The notes beneath the pieces are model-generated. The model saw nothing but the letters and a program-made list of their open reading frames with translations. It made no database searches and was not told the origin of the DNA. Below, piece by piece: positions 9,197 to 16,834 of a stretch of DNA of 64,000 bases. Position 1 is the stretch's first letter, and every line of letters starts with the position of its first letter. The translations under genes and the position numbers were made by a program. Origin of the DNA: an uncultured Luteitalea sp. (GTDB taxonomy: Bacteria > Acidobacteriota > Vicinamibacteria > Vicinamibacterales > Vicinamibacteraceae); NCBI GenBank assembly GCA_934541105.1, contig CAKTDA010000005.1:62001-126000 (forward strand), given 5' to 3'.

Positions 9197-12100
9197 TCAG
9201 CGCAAGGCGCTCAGGAACTCGATGACGTCCCGTACGTCGCGGGGCGTGAGCGCGAGGCCGAGGGGCGGCATCGCAGACACGGGGTCGGTGCGCTCGGCGA
9301 TGTCGGCCTTCCTGATGCGTCGCGGCTCTGGGGGCGTCCCCGCAAGCACCACCACTTCCTCGGCGGTCTCCTCGCGCAGCGTGCCATCCACGCGGGTGCC
9401 GTCCTTCAGCGTGATCCCGACCATGCCGAAGCCCGGAGCGATGCGCGCGTTCGGATCGACGAGCGACTCGAACAGCTGTTCGCGCGTCAGGACCGTGCCG
9501 ATGCGCGTGAGGTCCGGGCCCACGTCCGCGCCGCGGCCGCGGATCGAATGGCAGCGCGTGCACTCGGCGAGCGGGTTCTGGAAGAGCACCTGCTGGCCCT
9601 TGCGGGCGTCCCCGCCCGTGAGCGCCGCCTCCCTGAACGCCTTGATGAGCACGTCGGCCTGCTGCCGGCGCTGGTACGCCGCCAGCCGCGCCTGCAGCGA
9701 CGGCGAACCGTCGGCCTGCACCGCACTCACCAGGTCGATCTGCAGCGGCGCCGCAAGCCGGCCCGCATCGAGATCATCGAGGTACCGCCCGAGCAGACGT
9801 CGCGACGGCGACGACTTCAGCGTGCCGAGCACCTCGATGGCACCCTGCTGCTCGGCCTGCGCACCGCGCTCGACGATGCCGGCGAGGTGCTGGACCTTGG
9901 CCGCGGCGCTGATGGGCAGTGACGGCAGGATGGCAAGTGCCGCGCGCCGCACCGTGGCATCGGCGTCGGCAAGGGCGACCTGCATCAGCGCACCCTTGTC
10001 GCCGGTGCCCATCGCCTGCAGGCCGCGCAGCGCCGCGATGCGCACGGCCACGGACCGATTGCGCTCGAGTTGCGCCCGCAGCACTGGCGCGGCGGCCCGG
10101 GCATCGAGACGGCCGGCAGCTTCGGCGAGGGCTGCGGTGACATCGGCATCGGCCGCGGCGAGCGCCGCGTTCGTCGAGACGAGCCGCTCGACCGCCGCGC
10201 GGGCGGCCGTGGCCGGCGCACGGACGCCGACGGTCACGGCGTCGTGATGGATGCCGTCGACGCGATCCATCGGCGACGGCGCGTTCCAGACGCCGAGTGC
10301 CGCCACGGCCTCGACCCGGAGATCGGAGGGATTGGCGGTGTCGGCCGCGAATGCCTCGACGCGCGCGATCGCGTCCACCGATCCGATGCGCATGTTCGCA
10401 TTGATGGCGCGGCGGACCAGTGGCTCGTTGCCGGCCGCCGCATCGGCCAGGCGCTCGGCAAGCGCCGGCATCGCCCCGGCGATTCCGCCATCGTCGTTGA
10501 CCGCGCGCGCGGCGTCGGTGGCGATGGCCGGGTCGGCGTCGGCAAGGAAGCGGGCGACGCCTGCGTGCTTCAGCCGCCGCAGCGCGACGAGCGCGGCACT
10601 GCGGACGCCTGCGGACGCGTGCGTCGAGAGGGCTTCGAGCGCGGCAGCATCGCCAATGGCGGCAAGCGCTGTTGCCGCGCCGTGCTGCAGGTAGCGGTCG
10701 CGCGCGTCGTTGTCGGCGAGCATCGCGACGATGGGCGCGGTGGCCGGCGCATGCGCGAGCCGGCCGAGCGCCTCGGCGGCGAAGTACCGCGCGCGCGGCT
10801 CGGCGTCCTTCAGCAGCGGCAGGAGGCTGTCGGCGCCCGGGGCGTGCCGGACGTCTCCGATGAGGCGTGCCGCCTGCGCGCGAATCTCGCCGTCGGCATC
10901 GGCGAGGAACGGCACGAGGTGCGCGGCGAGCGCGGGCGTGCGCCGGGCGGCCTGCGCGACGCCCCAGAGGCCGTGCAGCCGGGCGTGCAGGTTCGCGCGG
11001 TCGTGTGCGGCGTACAGCAGCGCCTGCACGTCGCCACGGCGCACGAGCTCGAACTGCGCCTTCTGGCGCACGCGCATGTCGGCGTGGCGGAGCAGGGGCG
11101 CGATGGCGGCGCCTGGGCGGGCCGTGAAGTCGGCGGCGAGCAGGCCGCGGACCTCCGTGCGGATGGCGCTGCCGGCGGCCGCCGGCGTGTCGAGCTTCCA
11201 GATCCGGCCACGATCCTTCGAGTCCCAGCCGGTGATCCAGTCGGTGAGGTAGAGGGCCCCATCGGTGCCGAACTTCATGCCGACGACGAGGATGCCGCGT
11301 GTGACGACCTTCTCGACGCCCTTCGTGAAGCCCGCGCCATCGGGTTGCAGCGTGAAGCCATAGACGCGCGCGTTCGGTGCGGCGCCGGGAAAGCTCGAGA
11401 CGAAGAAGTGCTGCGCCCACGCGTCCGACAGTGCCGTGCCCGGGTTGTAGACCATGCCCGACGGGCCGGCATGCCAGTTCTCGATGGGGGCGAGGACGTG
11501 CGCGGCCTGCCCAACGTGCCGCGGCTTGAACAGCGACTCGCGCATCCAGACGTTGTAGCGGTTGTTGCGCGGGTCGGTGTACTTGCCGTACTGCCAGTTG
11601 GAGCGCCAGCCGCTGTCGGACCCGTAGGTCAGGTAGACGAGTCGCTCGGCCTCGCCCTGGTGGTCGCCGTCGTTGTCGACGCTGATCAGGTTGCCGCGAT
11701 CGTCGAACGAGAACTCCTGCAGATTGCGCAGGCCGGTGGCGAAGATCTCGAGACCCGATCCGTCAAGTTCCGACCGGACCACGGCGCCCTGGTTCGGCAG
11801 GCTCCACGTGCGGCCGGCCTTGTCCACCACGTGCAGGCCGATGTCGCCCACTTCCCAGTACAGTCGGCCGTCGGGGCCGATGATGACGCCCGAGACCCCG
11901 TGCCCGCCGAATGCGGGATGAGTATTGAAACCCTCACCAATCGTCGTGCGCGTGTCGAACACGCCGTCGCCATCGGCGTCGTGCAGCCGGTAGACGCCGG
12001 GCGGCACGCCCGCGATCACGTCGCCCCCGAGCGAGAGGACGCTGCCGAAGATGTCCCACGTCGGGTCGTCGTCGAAGCCCTCGTAGACGATGCGCGACTC

Positions 12101-12652
12101 GTCGGCCCGGCCGTCGCCATCGGTGTCGCGCAGGCGGTAGAGCCGCTCCTTGACCTCGCGCACGTCGCGGATGTCGTGCGAGCCGTCGCCGTTCAGGTCG
12201 GGAATCCACGTGTTGCGGTCGCTGTTGGCCGGCGTCATCAGCGTGCGATAGAAGTCGAGCAGCTGTCCGGACGTCTTCAGCGTGTGGACCGTGGCCATCC
12301 AGTCCTGGTGCGCGCGGATGTCGATCGGCAGGTTGTTGCGCGAGGTGCTGGCGACCCACATCGTGCCGTCCGGGTCGATGTCGAGTGCGACCGGATCGAC
12401 GAGCAGCGCCTCGGGCGCCCAGAGCGACAGGTCGACGCCGTCGGCAAGTTCCACCGTGACCTGACGGCGCGCCTCGTCGGCGAGCCGCCGGGCCTCGTCG
12501 GCGTCGAGCCGCACGATCTCCCCGAGCGGCGGATGCGGCGACGGGGCCGGCTGCGCGCCGCGCAGCAGCACGCCCGACGTCAGGGACAGGGCCGAGAGGA
12601 GGAGCAGGGAAGGCCAGCGGACAGGCATGAGACTGGGCTGCCTTTCTATCAT
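9197..12652 (-). CDS. PVC-type sugar-dehydrogenase-like beta-propeller with HEAT repeats and cytochrome c domain
   Basis: A 1151-residue exported protein. An N-terminal hydrophobic segment (PSLLLLSALSLTSGVLL) acts as signal or anchor. Residues about 60-480 form a beta-propeller like soluble glucose/sorbosone dehydrogenases (PVC membrane-bound dehydrogenase family: VALDIDPDGTMWVAST, DTDGDGRADES, GVSGVIIGPDGRLYWEVGD, GLRNLQEFSFDDRGNL). Residues about 490-950 are Ala-rich HEAT repeats. Near residue 1027 is a single haem-binding CTRCH followed by GADVGPDLTRIG and a C-terminal Met-rich region, i.e. a PVC-type cytochrome c. It probably oxidises a sugar in the periplasm. Start ATG 12652 has AGGGG five bases upstream; ATG 12628 is an alternative. 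Confidence 0.88.
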   Translation of the reverse strand: MIERQPSLMPVRWPSLLLLSALSLTSGVLLRGAQPAPSPHPPLGEIVRLDADEARRLADEARRQVTVELADGVDLSLWAPEALLVDPVALDIDPDGTMWVASTSRNNLPIDIRAHQDWMATVHTLKTSGQLLDFYRTLMTPANSDRNTWIPDLNGDGSHDIRDVREVKERLYRLRDTDGDGRADESRIVYEGFDDDPTWDIFGSVLSLGGDVIAGVPPGVYRLHDADGDGVFDTRTTIGEGFNTHPAFGGHGVSGVIIGPDGRLYWEVGDIGLHVVDKAGRTWSLPNQGAVVRSELDGSGLEIFATGLRNLQEFSFDDRGNLISVDNDGDHQGEAERLVYLTYGSDSGWRSNWQYGKYTDPRNNRYNVWMRESLFKPRHVGQAAHVLAPIENWHAGPSGMVYNPGTALSDAWAQHFFVSSFPGAAPNARVYGFTLQPDGAGFTKGVEKVVTRGILVVGMKFGTDGALYLTDWITGWDSKDRGRIWKLDTPAAAGSAIRTEVRGLLAADFTARPGAAIAPLLRHADMRVRQKAQFELVRRGDVQALLYAAHDRANLHARLHGLWGVAQAARRTPALAAHLVPFLADADGEIRAQAARLIGDVRHAPGADSLLPLLKDAEPRARYFAAEALGRLAHAPATAPIVAMLADNDARDRYLQHGAATALAAIGDAAALEALSTHASAGVRSAALVALRRLKHAGVARFLADADPAIATDAARAVNDDGGIAGAMPALAERLADAAAGNEPLVRRAINANMRIGSVDAIARVEAFAADTANPSDLRVEAVAALGVWNAPSPMDRVDGIHHDAVTVGVRAPATAARAAVERLVSTNAALAAADADVTAALAEAAGRLDARAAAPVLRAQLERNRSVAVRIAALRGLQAMGTGDKGALMQVALADADATVRRAALAILPSLPISAAAKVQHLAGIVERGAQAEQQGAIEVLGTLKSSPSRRLLGRYLDDLDAGRLAAPLQIDLVSAVQADGSPSLQARLAAYQRRQQADVLIKAFREAALTGGDARKGQQVLFQNPLAECTRCHSIRGRGADVGPDLTRIGTVLTREQLFESLVDPNARIAPGFGMVGITLKDGTRVDGTLREETAEEVVVLAGTPPEPRRIRKADIAERTDPVSAMPPLGLALTPRDVRDVIEFLSALR

Positions 12653-12701
12653 GAGTCCCCTGGCAGGCGGGCTGCCGGGGGCGCCGGCGGCCGAGGTCGT
12701 C

Positions 12702-12707
12702 TACCAT
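12702..12707 (+). promoter_or_regulatory. Possible -10 box for the ThuA gene
   Basis: TACCAT, 36 bases before the ATG at 12744, in the 91-base divergent gap between the dehydrogenase and ThuA genes. The gene also has a clear SD (GGGAG, 12733-12737). Confidence 0.35.
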
Positions 12708-12743
12708 ACGGGCCATCGACAGATTGGCCATCGGGAGACGGGA

Positions 12744-13700
12744 ATGGCAATGCGACACGTGTTCATCGGGCTGGTGGCGATTGTGGCTGCCGGCGTTGCC
12801 CTTGCTGCACAGGGGCCGGCGCGGACGAAGGTCATGCTGCTCGACGGCGAGAGCGGCGGGCCGTACCACAGGTGGCAGTTGACGACCCCGCTGCTGAAGC
12901 AGGCCCTCGAGGAAACGGGCTTGTTCTCGGTCGACGTCGTCACCGCACCGGCCGCGACCGGCGTGCTCGACGGCTTCAAGCCGGACTTCGCGTCCTACAA
13001 GGCGGTCGTCTTCAACTACGACGCGCCCGACGAGCGCTGGCCCGCGCCGCTCCGCACGGCGTTCGAGCAGTACGTGCGTGGCGGCGGCGGCGTGGTCATC
13101 GTGCATGCCGCCGACAACGCCTTCTCGGGATGGCCCGCATACAACGACATGATTGGCGTCGGCGGCTGGCGTGGCCGCACCGTAGCCTCGGGGCCGTACT
13201 TCTATTACAAGGACGACAAGCTCGTGCGCGACACGTCGGACGGCCCCGGCGCATCGCACGGCCGTCGGACGCCCGCGCTCATCCGGACCCGAGCGGCCGA
13301 CCACCCGATCATGCGGGGGCTTCCGGCCGCCTGGATGCACCAGGGGGATGAGGTGTATGCGCACCTGCGCGGCCCGGGCACCAACATGACGATCCTCGCG
13401 ACCGCCTACTCGGAGCCGTCAAACAACGGCACTGGCCGCGACGAGCCGATGCTGATGGCCAGCACGTTCGGCAAGGGCCGCGTCTTCCACACGACGATGG
13501 GCCACGACATCGTCGCGATGAGCTGCGTCGGGTTCGTGACGACGGTGCAGCGCGGCACGGAATGGGTGGCCACGGGTGCGGTCACGCAGAAGGTGCCGCC
13601 GACGTTCCCCGACGAACGCACGGTCAGCTACCGCACCGATCTCAATGCGCTCGATCCGAAGTACGCGAAGGGCCTGAACGCCCTCGACAGCGCGAAATAG
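12744..13700 (+). CDS. Exported ThuA-domain protein
   Basis: A 318-residue protein of the ThuA family (PF06283, class I glutamine-amidotransferase-like fold), implicated in sugar metabolism and often found beside DUF1080 and dehydrogenase genes, as here. A signal peptide (MAMRHVFIGLVAIVAAGVAL, ending AAQ) sets the start at ATG 12744 with GGGAGACGGG just upstream. Visible family features: KVMLLDGESGGPYHRWQ, YKAVVFNYDAPDERWP, YVRGGGGVVIVHAADNAFSG, HPIMRGLPAAWMHQGDEVYA, and GKGRVFHTTMGHD. The catalytic role is unproven for the family. Confidence 0.9.
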   Translation: MAMRHVFIGLVAIVAAGVALAAQGPARTKVMLLDGESGGPYHRWQLTTPLLKQALEETGLFSVDVVTAPAATGVLDGFKPDFASYKAVVFNYDAPDERWPAPLRTAFEQYVRGGGGVVIVHAADNAFSGWPAYNDMIGVGGWRGRTVASGPYFYYKDDKLVRDTSDGPGASHGRRTPALIRTRAADHPIMRGLPAAWMHQGDEVYAHLRGPGTNMTILATAYSEPSNNGTGRDEPMLMASTFGKGRVFHTTMGHDIVAMSCVGFVTTVQRGTEWVATGAVTQKVPPTFPDERTVSYRTDLNALDPKYAKGLNALDSAK

Positions 13701-13705
13701 TCGCC

Positions 13706-13725
13706 GGTCGACCTGAAGGTCGACC
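13706..13725. repeat. REP-like palindrome, copy A
   Basis: GGTCGACCT-GA-AGGTCGACC: two 9-base complementary arms around a GA centre, five bases after the ThuA stop. It shares its core with the copy at 25328-25349 and is related to the two copies just downstream. It could also terminate transcription. Confidence 0.6.
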
Positions 13726-13769
13726 GCCACGAACAGTCCGACGCCCGCGCCTGGTTCAGCCGTTCGTAG

Positions 13770-13791
13770 GCGTCGATGTTCACATCGACGC
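13770..13791. repeat. REP-like palindrome, copy B
   Basis: GCGTCGATGT-TC-ACATCGACGC: perfect 10-base arms with a TC centre, preceded by TTCGTAG and followed by GAA. Same arm design as copy A and the 25328 copy, with a different central tetrad. Confidence 0.6.
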
Positions 13792-13822
13792 GAAAGGAAC
13801 GGCGGTGGTTCGTGGTTCGTGG

Positions 13823-13844
13823 GCGTCGACGTTCACATCGACGC
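13823..13844. repeat. REP-like palindrome, copy C
   Basis: GCGTCGACGT-TC-ACATCGACGC: same as copy B except for one arm base (a C/A mismatch in the stem), preceded by TTCGTGG and followed by GAA. Copies B and C are 53 bases apart in direct orientation. Confidence 0.6.
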
Positions 13845-13855
13845 GAACGGCGATC

Positions 13856-14452
13856 TCACCGCTCCGGCGGCAGTTTCGGCGGGCGCGTGCCGCGCAGCAT
13901 CGCGCCCGCCACCTGGATGTACTCCAGCTCCTGTCCGGCGCGCACGGCGCGGAGCAGCACCCCGCCGCGGCTCATGTCGCCGCGTCCGACGAACGTCGCC
14001 GGGAACAGCAGCCGGTCACCGAGGGCCTCGAGCAGCGGGCGCGTGTACTTGGCCGAGGCGACGCTGCCGAGCAGCACCACGTCACCGGGCCACGTCGCGG
14101 CAATGTGTGCGAGATCGCGGACGAGCGGCTCGAGGTACCGCGGCTCGTCGGCGTCGATGGGCACGCGCGCGAGGTCCTCGAACTCCGCCATCGTGAGCGG
14201 TGTCGCCGGCGGCAGCAGCCCGCGGCACGGCGTGATGACGTAGGTGCGTCCCGGCGCGAAGCAGTCCGCGTACGCCAGCTTGCCGCGGAAGTAGAGGGCG
14301 CTGATGAAGCGGTAGAGCTCGCCAATCGGCGCACCCTGCGGCGATCGCAGCCGCGCGGCGAGCTCGACGTTCGGCGACGTGCGCAAGAGGACCCCGCGGG
14401 GGCCGCCCGCGTTCGCCGGCGACAGCAGGAACAGGCGCGGGTGAGCCGTCAC
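13856..14452 (-). CDS. Conserved hypothetical protein, coupled to exported methyltransferase gene
   Basis: A 198-residue protein of unknown function. GTG 14452 overlaps the stop of the upstream methyltransferase gene (GTGA) and is chosen for that reason; the frame extends a few codons further upstream. No signal peptide. The sequence is soluble alpha/beta in character: RLFLLSPANAGGPRGVLL, GAPIGELYRFISALYFRGKL, YVITPCRGLL, PGDVVLLGSVASAKYTRPLL, GDRLLFPATFVGRGDMSRGG. The G-S-V-A-S-A-K-Y stretch is followed by a predicted helix. I believe similar proteins occur in other Acidobacteriota and Myxococcota but know no function. Tight coupling suggests it works with the methyltransferase. Confidence 0.75.
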   Translation of the reverse strand: MTAHPRLFLLSPANAGGPRGVLLRTSPNVELAARLRSPQGAPIGELYRFISALYFRGKLAYADCFAPGRTYVITPCRGLLPPATPLTMAEFEDLARVPIDADEPRYLEPLVRDLAHIAATWPGDVVLLGSVASAKYTRPLLEALGDRLLFPATFVGRGDMSRGGVLLRAVRAGQELEYIQVAGAMLRGTRPPKLPPER

Positions 14453-15294
14453 GGAGCGGGCGTCACGCGCGTGGCCTGCCACGACGACTCGCGCCCGCCT
14501 TCGCGGCGCGTGCCCGTCATCCGTGTGCCGTCCACACGGGCGGCATACGACGCGTCACCGATCGCGAACGTGAAATCGGCGCCGCGGAGCGCGCCGCCCT
14601 GTACGCCGCGGGCGCCGGCCGGGCCATCCAGCATCCCGGTGACCTTCTGGAAGTGCTGGTCGAGAAGCAGGCGCGAGCCGTCCGCCAGCGTCCACTCCCC
14701 GCCCACCTGGGCAGGCACGATCCAGAGCAGCGCCGTACACCATGCCGTGCAGTCGGGACGCGTGCGGCTGTCGTCGGCGGGCCATTCGGGGATCGCGAAG
14801 GTGTTGGAGACGATGCGCGTGCCGGGCGCGAGGGCCAGCAGCTTCGGCTGGAGGCGCCGCAGGTTCTCGGTGAGCAGGAAGAGCGCCATCACGGTCGCAT
14901 CGCCGATCTCGGCTTCGTACATGTCGCCCTGCACGAACGTTGCCCGCGCCTGCACGCCGGCCTCGTAGGCCCGCGCCCGCGACAGTTGCACCATGTCGGG
15001 GTTGTACTCCACGCCGCGCGAGCGCGCGCCGCGCTTCGCCGCCGCAATCACCATGCGGCCATCGCCGGACCCCAGGTCCACGACGAGATCGGCTGGCGTG
15101 ACGCGGGCCATGTCCAGCATCAGATCGACCATCGATTCCGGCGTCGGCACCCACACGACGTCCTTGCCGGGCTGCGCGAACTGCGGCTCGAATGCCTGGC
15201 CGGCCTGTCCTGTCTGCCCTGTCTGCCCGAACGCAGGCATCGAGAGGCCGACGAGAAGGGCCGCAAGGACGAAGCCGCCGCGTGTGCGCCGCAT
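14449..15294 (-). CDS. Exported SAM-dependent methyltransferase-like protein (copy 1)
   Basis: A 281-residue protein with a signal peptide (TRGGFVLAALLVGLSMPAFG then Q) ahead of a class I methyltransferase fold: GKDVVWVPTPESMVDLMLDM, motif I VVDLGSGDGRMVIAA, acidic motif GVEYNPDMV, then FVQGDMYEAEIGDATVMALF and LAPGTRIVSNTFAIPEW. A C-terminal beta-rich tail (about 205-281) resembles the tail of the paralogue at 63055-63849. ATG 15294 is preferred because it gives the signal peptide directly. A short QTGQTGQAGQ repeat follows the cleavage region. An exported SAM enzyme is odd, since SAM is cytoplasmic; either the leader is not processed or the domain has another role. Confidence 0.85.
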   Translation of the reverse strand: MRRTRGGFVLAALLVGLSMPAFGQTGQTGQAGQAFEPQFAQPGKDVVWVPTPESMVDLMLDMARVTPADLVVDLGSGDGRMVIAAAKRGARSRGVEYNPDMVQLSRARAYEAGVQARATFVQGDMYEAEIGDATVMALFLLTENLRRLQPKLLALAPGTRIVSNTFAIPEWPADDSRTRPDCTAWCTALLWIVPAQVGGEWTLADGSRLLLDQHFQKVTGMLDGPAGARGVQGGALRGADFTFAIGDASYAARVDGTRMTGTRREGGRESSWQATRVTPAP

Positions 15295-15301
15295 GCGCGT
15301 C

Positions 15302-15330
15302 ACTCTGGCGCCGGTCGAGCCGGCGGTCAA
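15302..15330 (-). promoter_or_regulatory. Promoter of exported methyltransferase gene (-35 TTGACC, -10 CAGAGT)
   Basis: On the minus strand TTGACC (15330-15325), a 17-base spacer, CAGAGT (15307-15302), then seven bases to the ATG. This is the best -35/-10 pair seen in the window and again predicts a leaderless transcript. Confidence 0.5.
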
Positions 15331-15421
15331 GCTGATGGGTGCGATATCGTTCGCGGCATGCGTGACGAACGAGCGGCCCGGGCGCGAACCCTGGTCGCGG
15401 CGGCGCGGGCCCGCCGTCGGC

Positions 15422-15427
15422 TATCCT
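15422..15427 (+). promoter_or_regulatory. -10 box TATCCT, probable leaderless start of SGNH gene
   Basis: TATCCT followed by eight bases and the ATG at 15436. No Shine-Dalgarno lies in between. Confidence 0.4.
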
Positions 15428-15435
15428 CTGTCGCC

Positions 15436-16815
15436 ATGACCATCCTCTCCTGGCGGCGCCTCGCGCCCGCGACGGTGTGTGCTGCAATCGCCGCCCTTGC
15501 GATCACCGCCTCGCCCGTCGCGGCGCAGGTGGCCGCGCCGAGCCCGGCAACCGACCGCTTCGAGATTCCGGCGACCGACTATGGGCTGCCCGGGATGGGG
15601 CCGCTGCGACGCTACGGATGGTTCCGCGCGCTGTGGCAGAAGAAGCGTTCGACGTGGGCGACGCAGCGCGACACGGATCGCGGCGCGGTGGTCTTCGTCG
15701 GCGATTCCATCACGCAGGGATGGAACGAGCGGCTCGCGGCTGCCTTCAGCGGCATGAAGGTCGCAAACCGGGGCATCAGCGGCGACACGTCGCGCGGCGT
15801 GCTGCTGCGGCTCGAGGAGGACGTCCTCGCGCTGCAGCCGCGTGCCGTCGTCCTCCTCATCGGCACCAACGACATCGAGGAGGGTGCCAGGCCCGACGTC
15901 ATCGAGCACAACGTCCGGTTGATCCTCGCTGCATTGCGCAACCACGATCCGCGGATGCCCGTCGTGCTGTGCCAGGTGTTCCCGAGTTCGGTGACCAAGC
16001 GACGCGCCGTGCCGGTCATCAAGGAGACGAATGCGCGCCTGCTGGCGCTCGTGAAGAACGACCCGCAGGTCACCACGCTCGACACGTACACGTTGTGGGC
16101 CGATGCCGACGGCAATGCGCCGATTGCGGAGTTCCCGGATCTGCTGCACCTCAACGACGCCGGGTACACGCGGTGGGCGTCGGCGCTGCGTCCCGTGTTC
16201 GAGACGCTCGGGCTGCTGCCCGTCACGCCCGAGCCGTTCACGCCGGAGCCCGGGTTCGATCTGCTGTTCAACGGGCGCGACCTCACGGGCTGGGGCTACC
16301 GTCCGACGACCGACGCCGACAAGGCGTCTGCCGCGCGATGGCAGGCCGCCGATCCGAACGCCGCGCTGTGGCCAATCGTGACCGAGGCGGCGACGTTCGA
16401 CGGACGCACATCCAGTGTGGACGGGCGCTTCCGTGTCGTCGGCGACCGCATCGTCGTCACGGCACCGCCGGAGTTCCGCAAGATCCAGCAGCTGTGGACG
16501 ACGCGCGAGTTCGGCGAGGACTTCACCCTGAAGCTGGAGTTCCGGGCCACGCCGAATGCCGACAGCGGCGTCTACGTGCGGGGGCCGCAGCTGCAGGTCC
16601 GTGACTACCGGCTCGCGGGACCGTTCAAGGGGCTGACGAAGTACCGCCCGCAGGACTGGAACGAACTCGTCGTCACCGTGCGCGGGACCACGGTGCAGGC
16701 GACGTGCAATGGCGAGCCGCTGGAGCTGAAGCTCGCCGTGCCGGCAAGCGGCCCGATCGGCCTCGAAGGCGACCGCGGCCAGATGGAGTATCGCCGCATC
16801 CGCATCGGCCGCTAG
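15436..16815 (+). CDS. Exported SGNH/GDSL hydrolase fused to DUF1080 domain
   Basis: A 459-residue two-domain secreted protein. A signal peptide (PATVCAAIAALAITASPVAA) sets the start at ATG 15436 within a much longer open frame. Residues about 80-265 are an SGNH hydrolase: block I VFVGDSITQGW with nucleophile S91, block II G-D-T-S, block III GTND, and block V DLLHLNDAG with the Asp/His pair. Residues about 275-459 are a DUF1080 domain (DLLFNGRDLTGW, DGRFRVVGDRIVV, NADSGVYVRGPQLQVRDY, PIGLEGDRGQMEYRRIRI). It probably deacylates and binds a carbohydrate. The next VCBS gene starts 19 bases downstream and is likely co-transcribed. Confidence 0.9.
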   Translation: MTILSWRRLAPATVCAAIAALAITASPVAAQVAAPSPATDRFEIPATDYGLPGMGPLRRYGWFRALWQKKRSTWATQRDTDRGAVVFVGDSITQGWNERLAAAFSGMKVANRGISGDTSRGVLLRLEEDVLALQPRAVVLLIGTNDIEEGARPDVIEHNVRLILAALRNHDPRMPVVLCQVFPSSVTKRRAVPVIKETNARLLALVKNDPQVTTLDTYTLWADADGNAPIAEFPDLLHLNDAGYTRWASALRPVFETLGLLPVTPEPFTPEPGFDLLFNGRDLTGWGYRPTTDADKASAARWQAADPNAALWPIVTEAATFDGRTSSVDGRFRVVGDRIVVTAPPEFRKIQQLWTTREFGEDFTLKLEFRATPNADSGVYVRGPQLQVRDYRLAGPFKGLTKYRPQDWNELVVTVRGTTVQATCNGEPLELKLAVPASGPIGLEGDRGQMEYRRIRIGR

Positions 16816-16834
16816 CAGACGTCGGAGACCTTTC

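Noticed and set aside
9197..12652. Same length (1151 residues) as the ASPIC lipoprotein at 48832-52287
   Set aside because: Coincidence: domains differ completely (dehydrogenase propeller, HEAT and haem c versus TPR, VCBS and ASPIC).
10070..13351. A 1093-codon plus-strand frame opposite the PVC-type dehydrogenase
   Set aside because: Shadow of the minus-strand gene with its propeller, HEAT and haem motifs; composition typical of antisense GC-rich frames.
15202..15236. Tandem repeat coding for QTGQTGQAGQ in the methyltransferase
   Set aside because: Only three imperfect units right behind the signal peptide; ordinary low-complexity linker.
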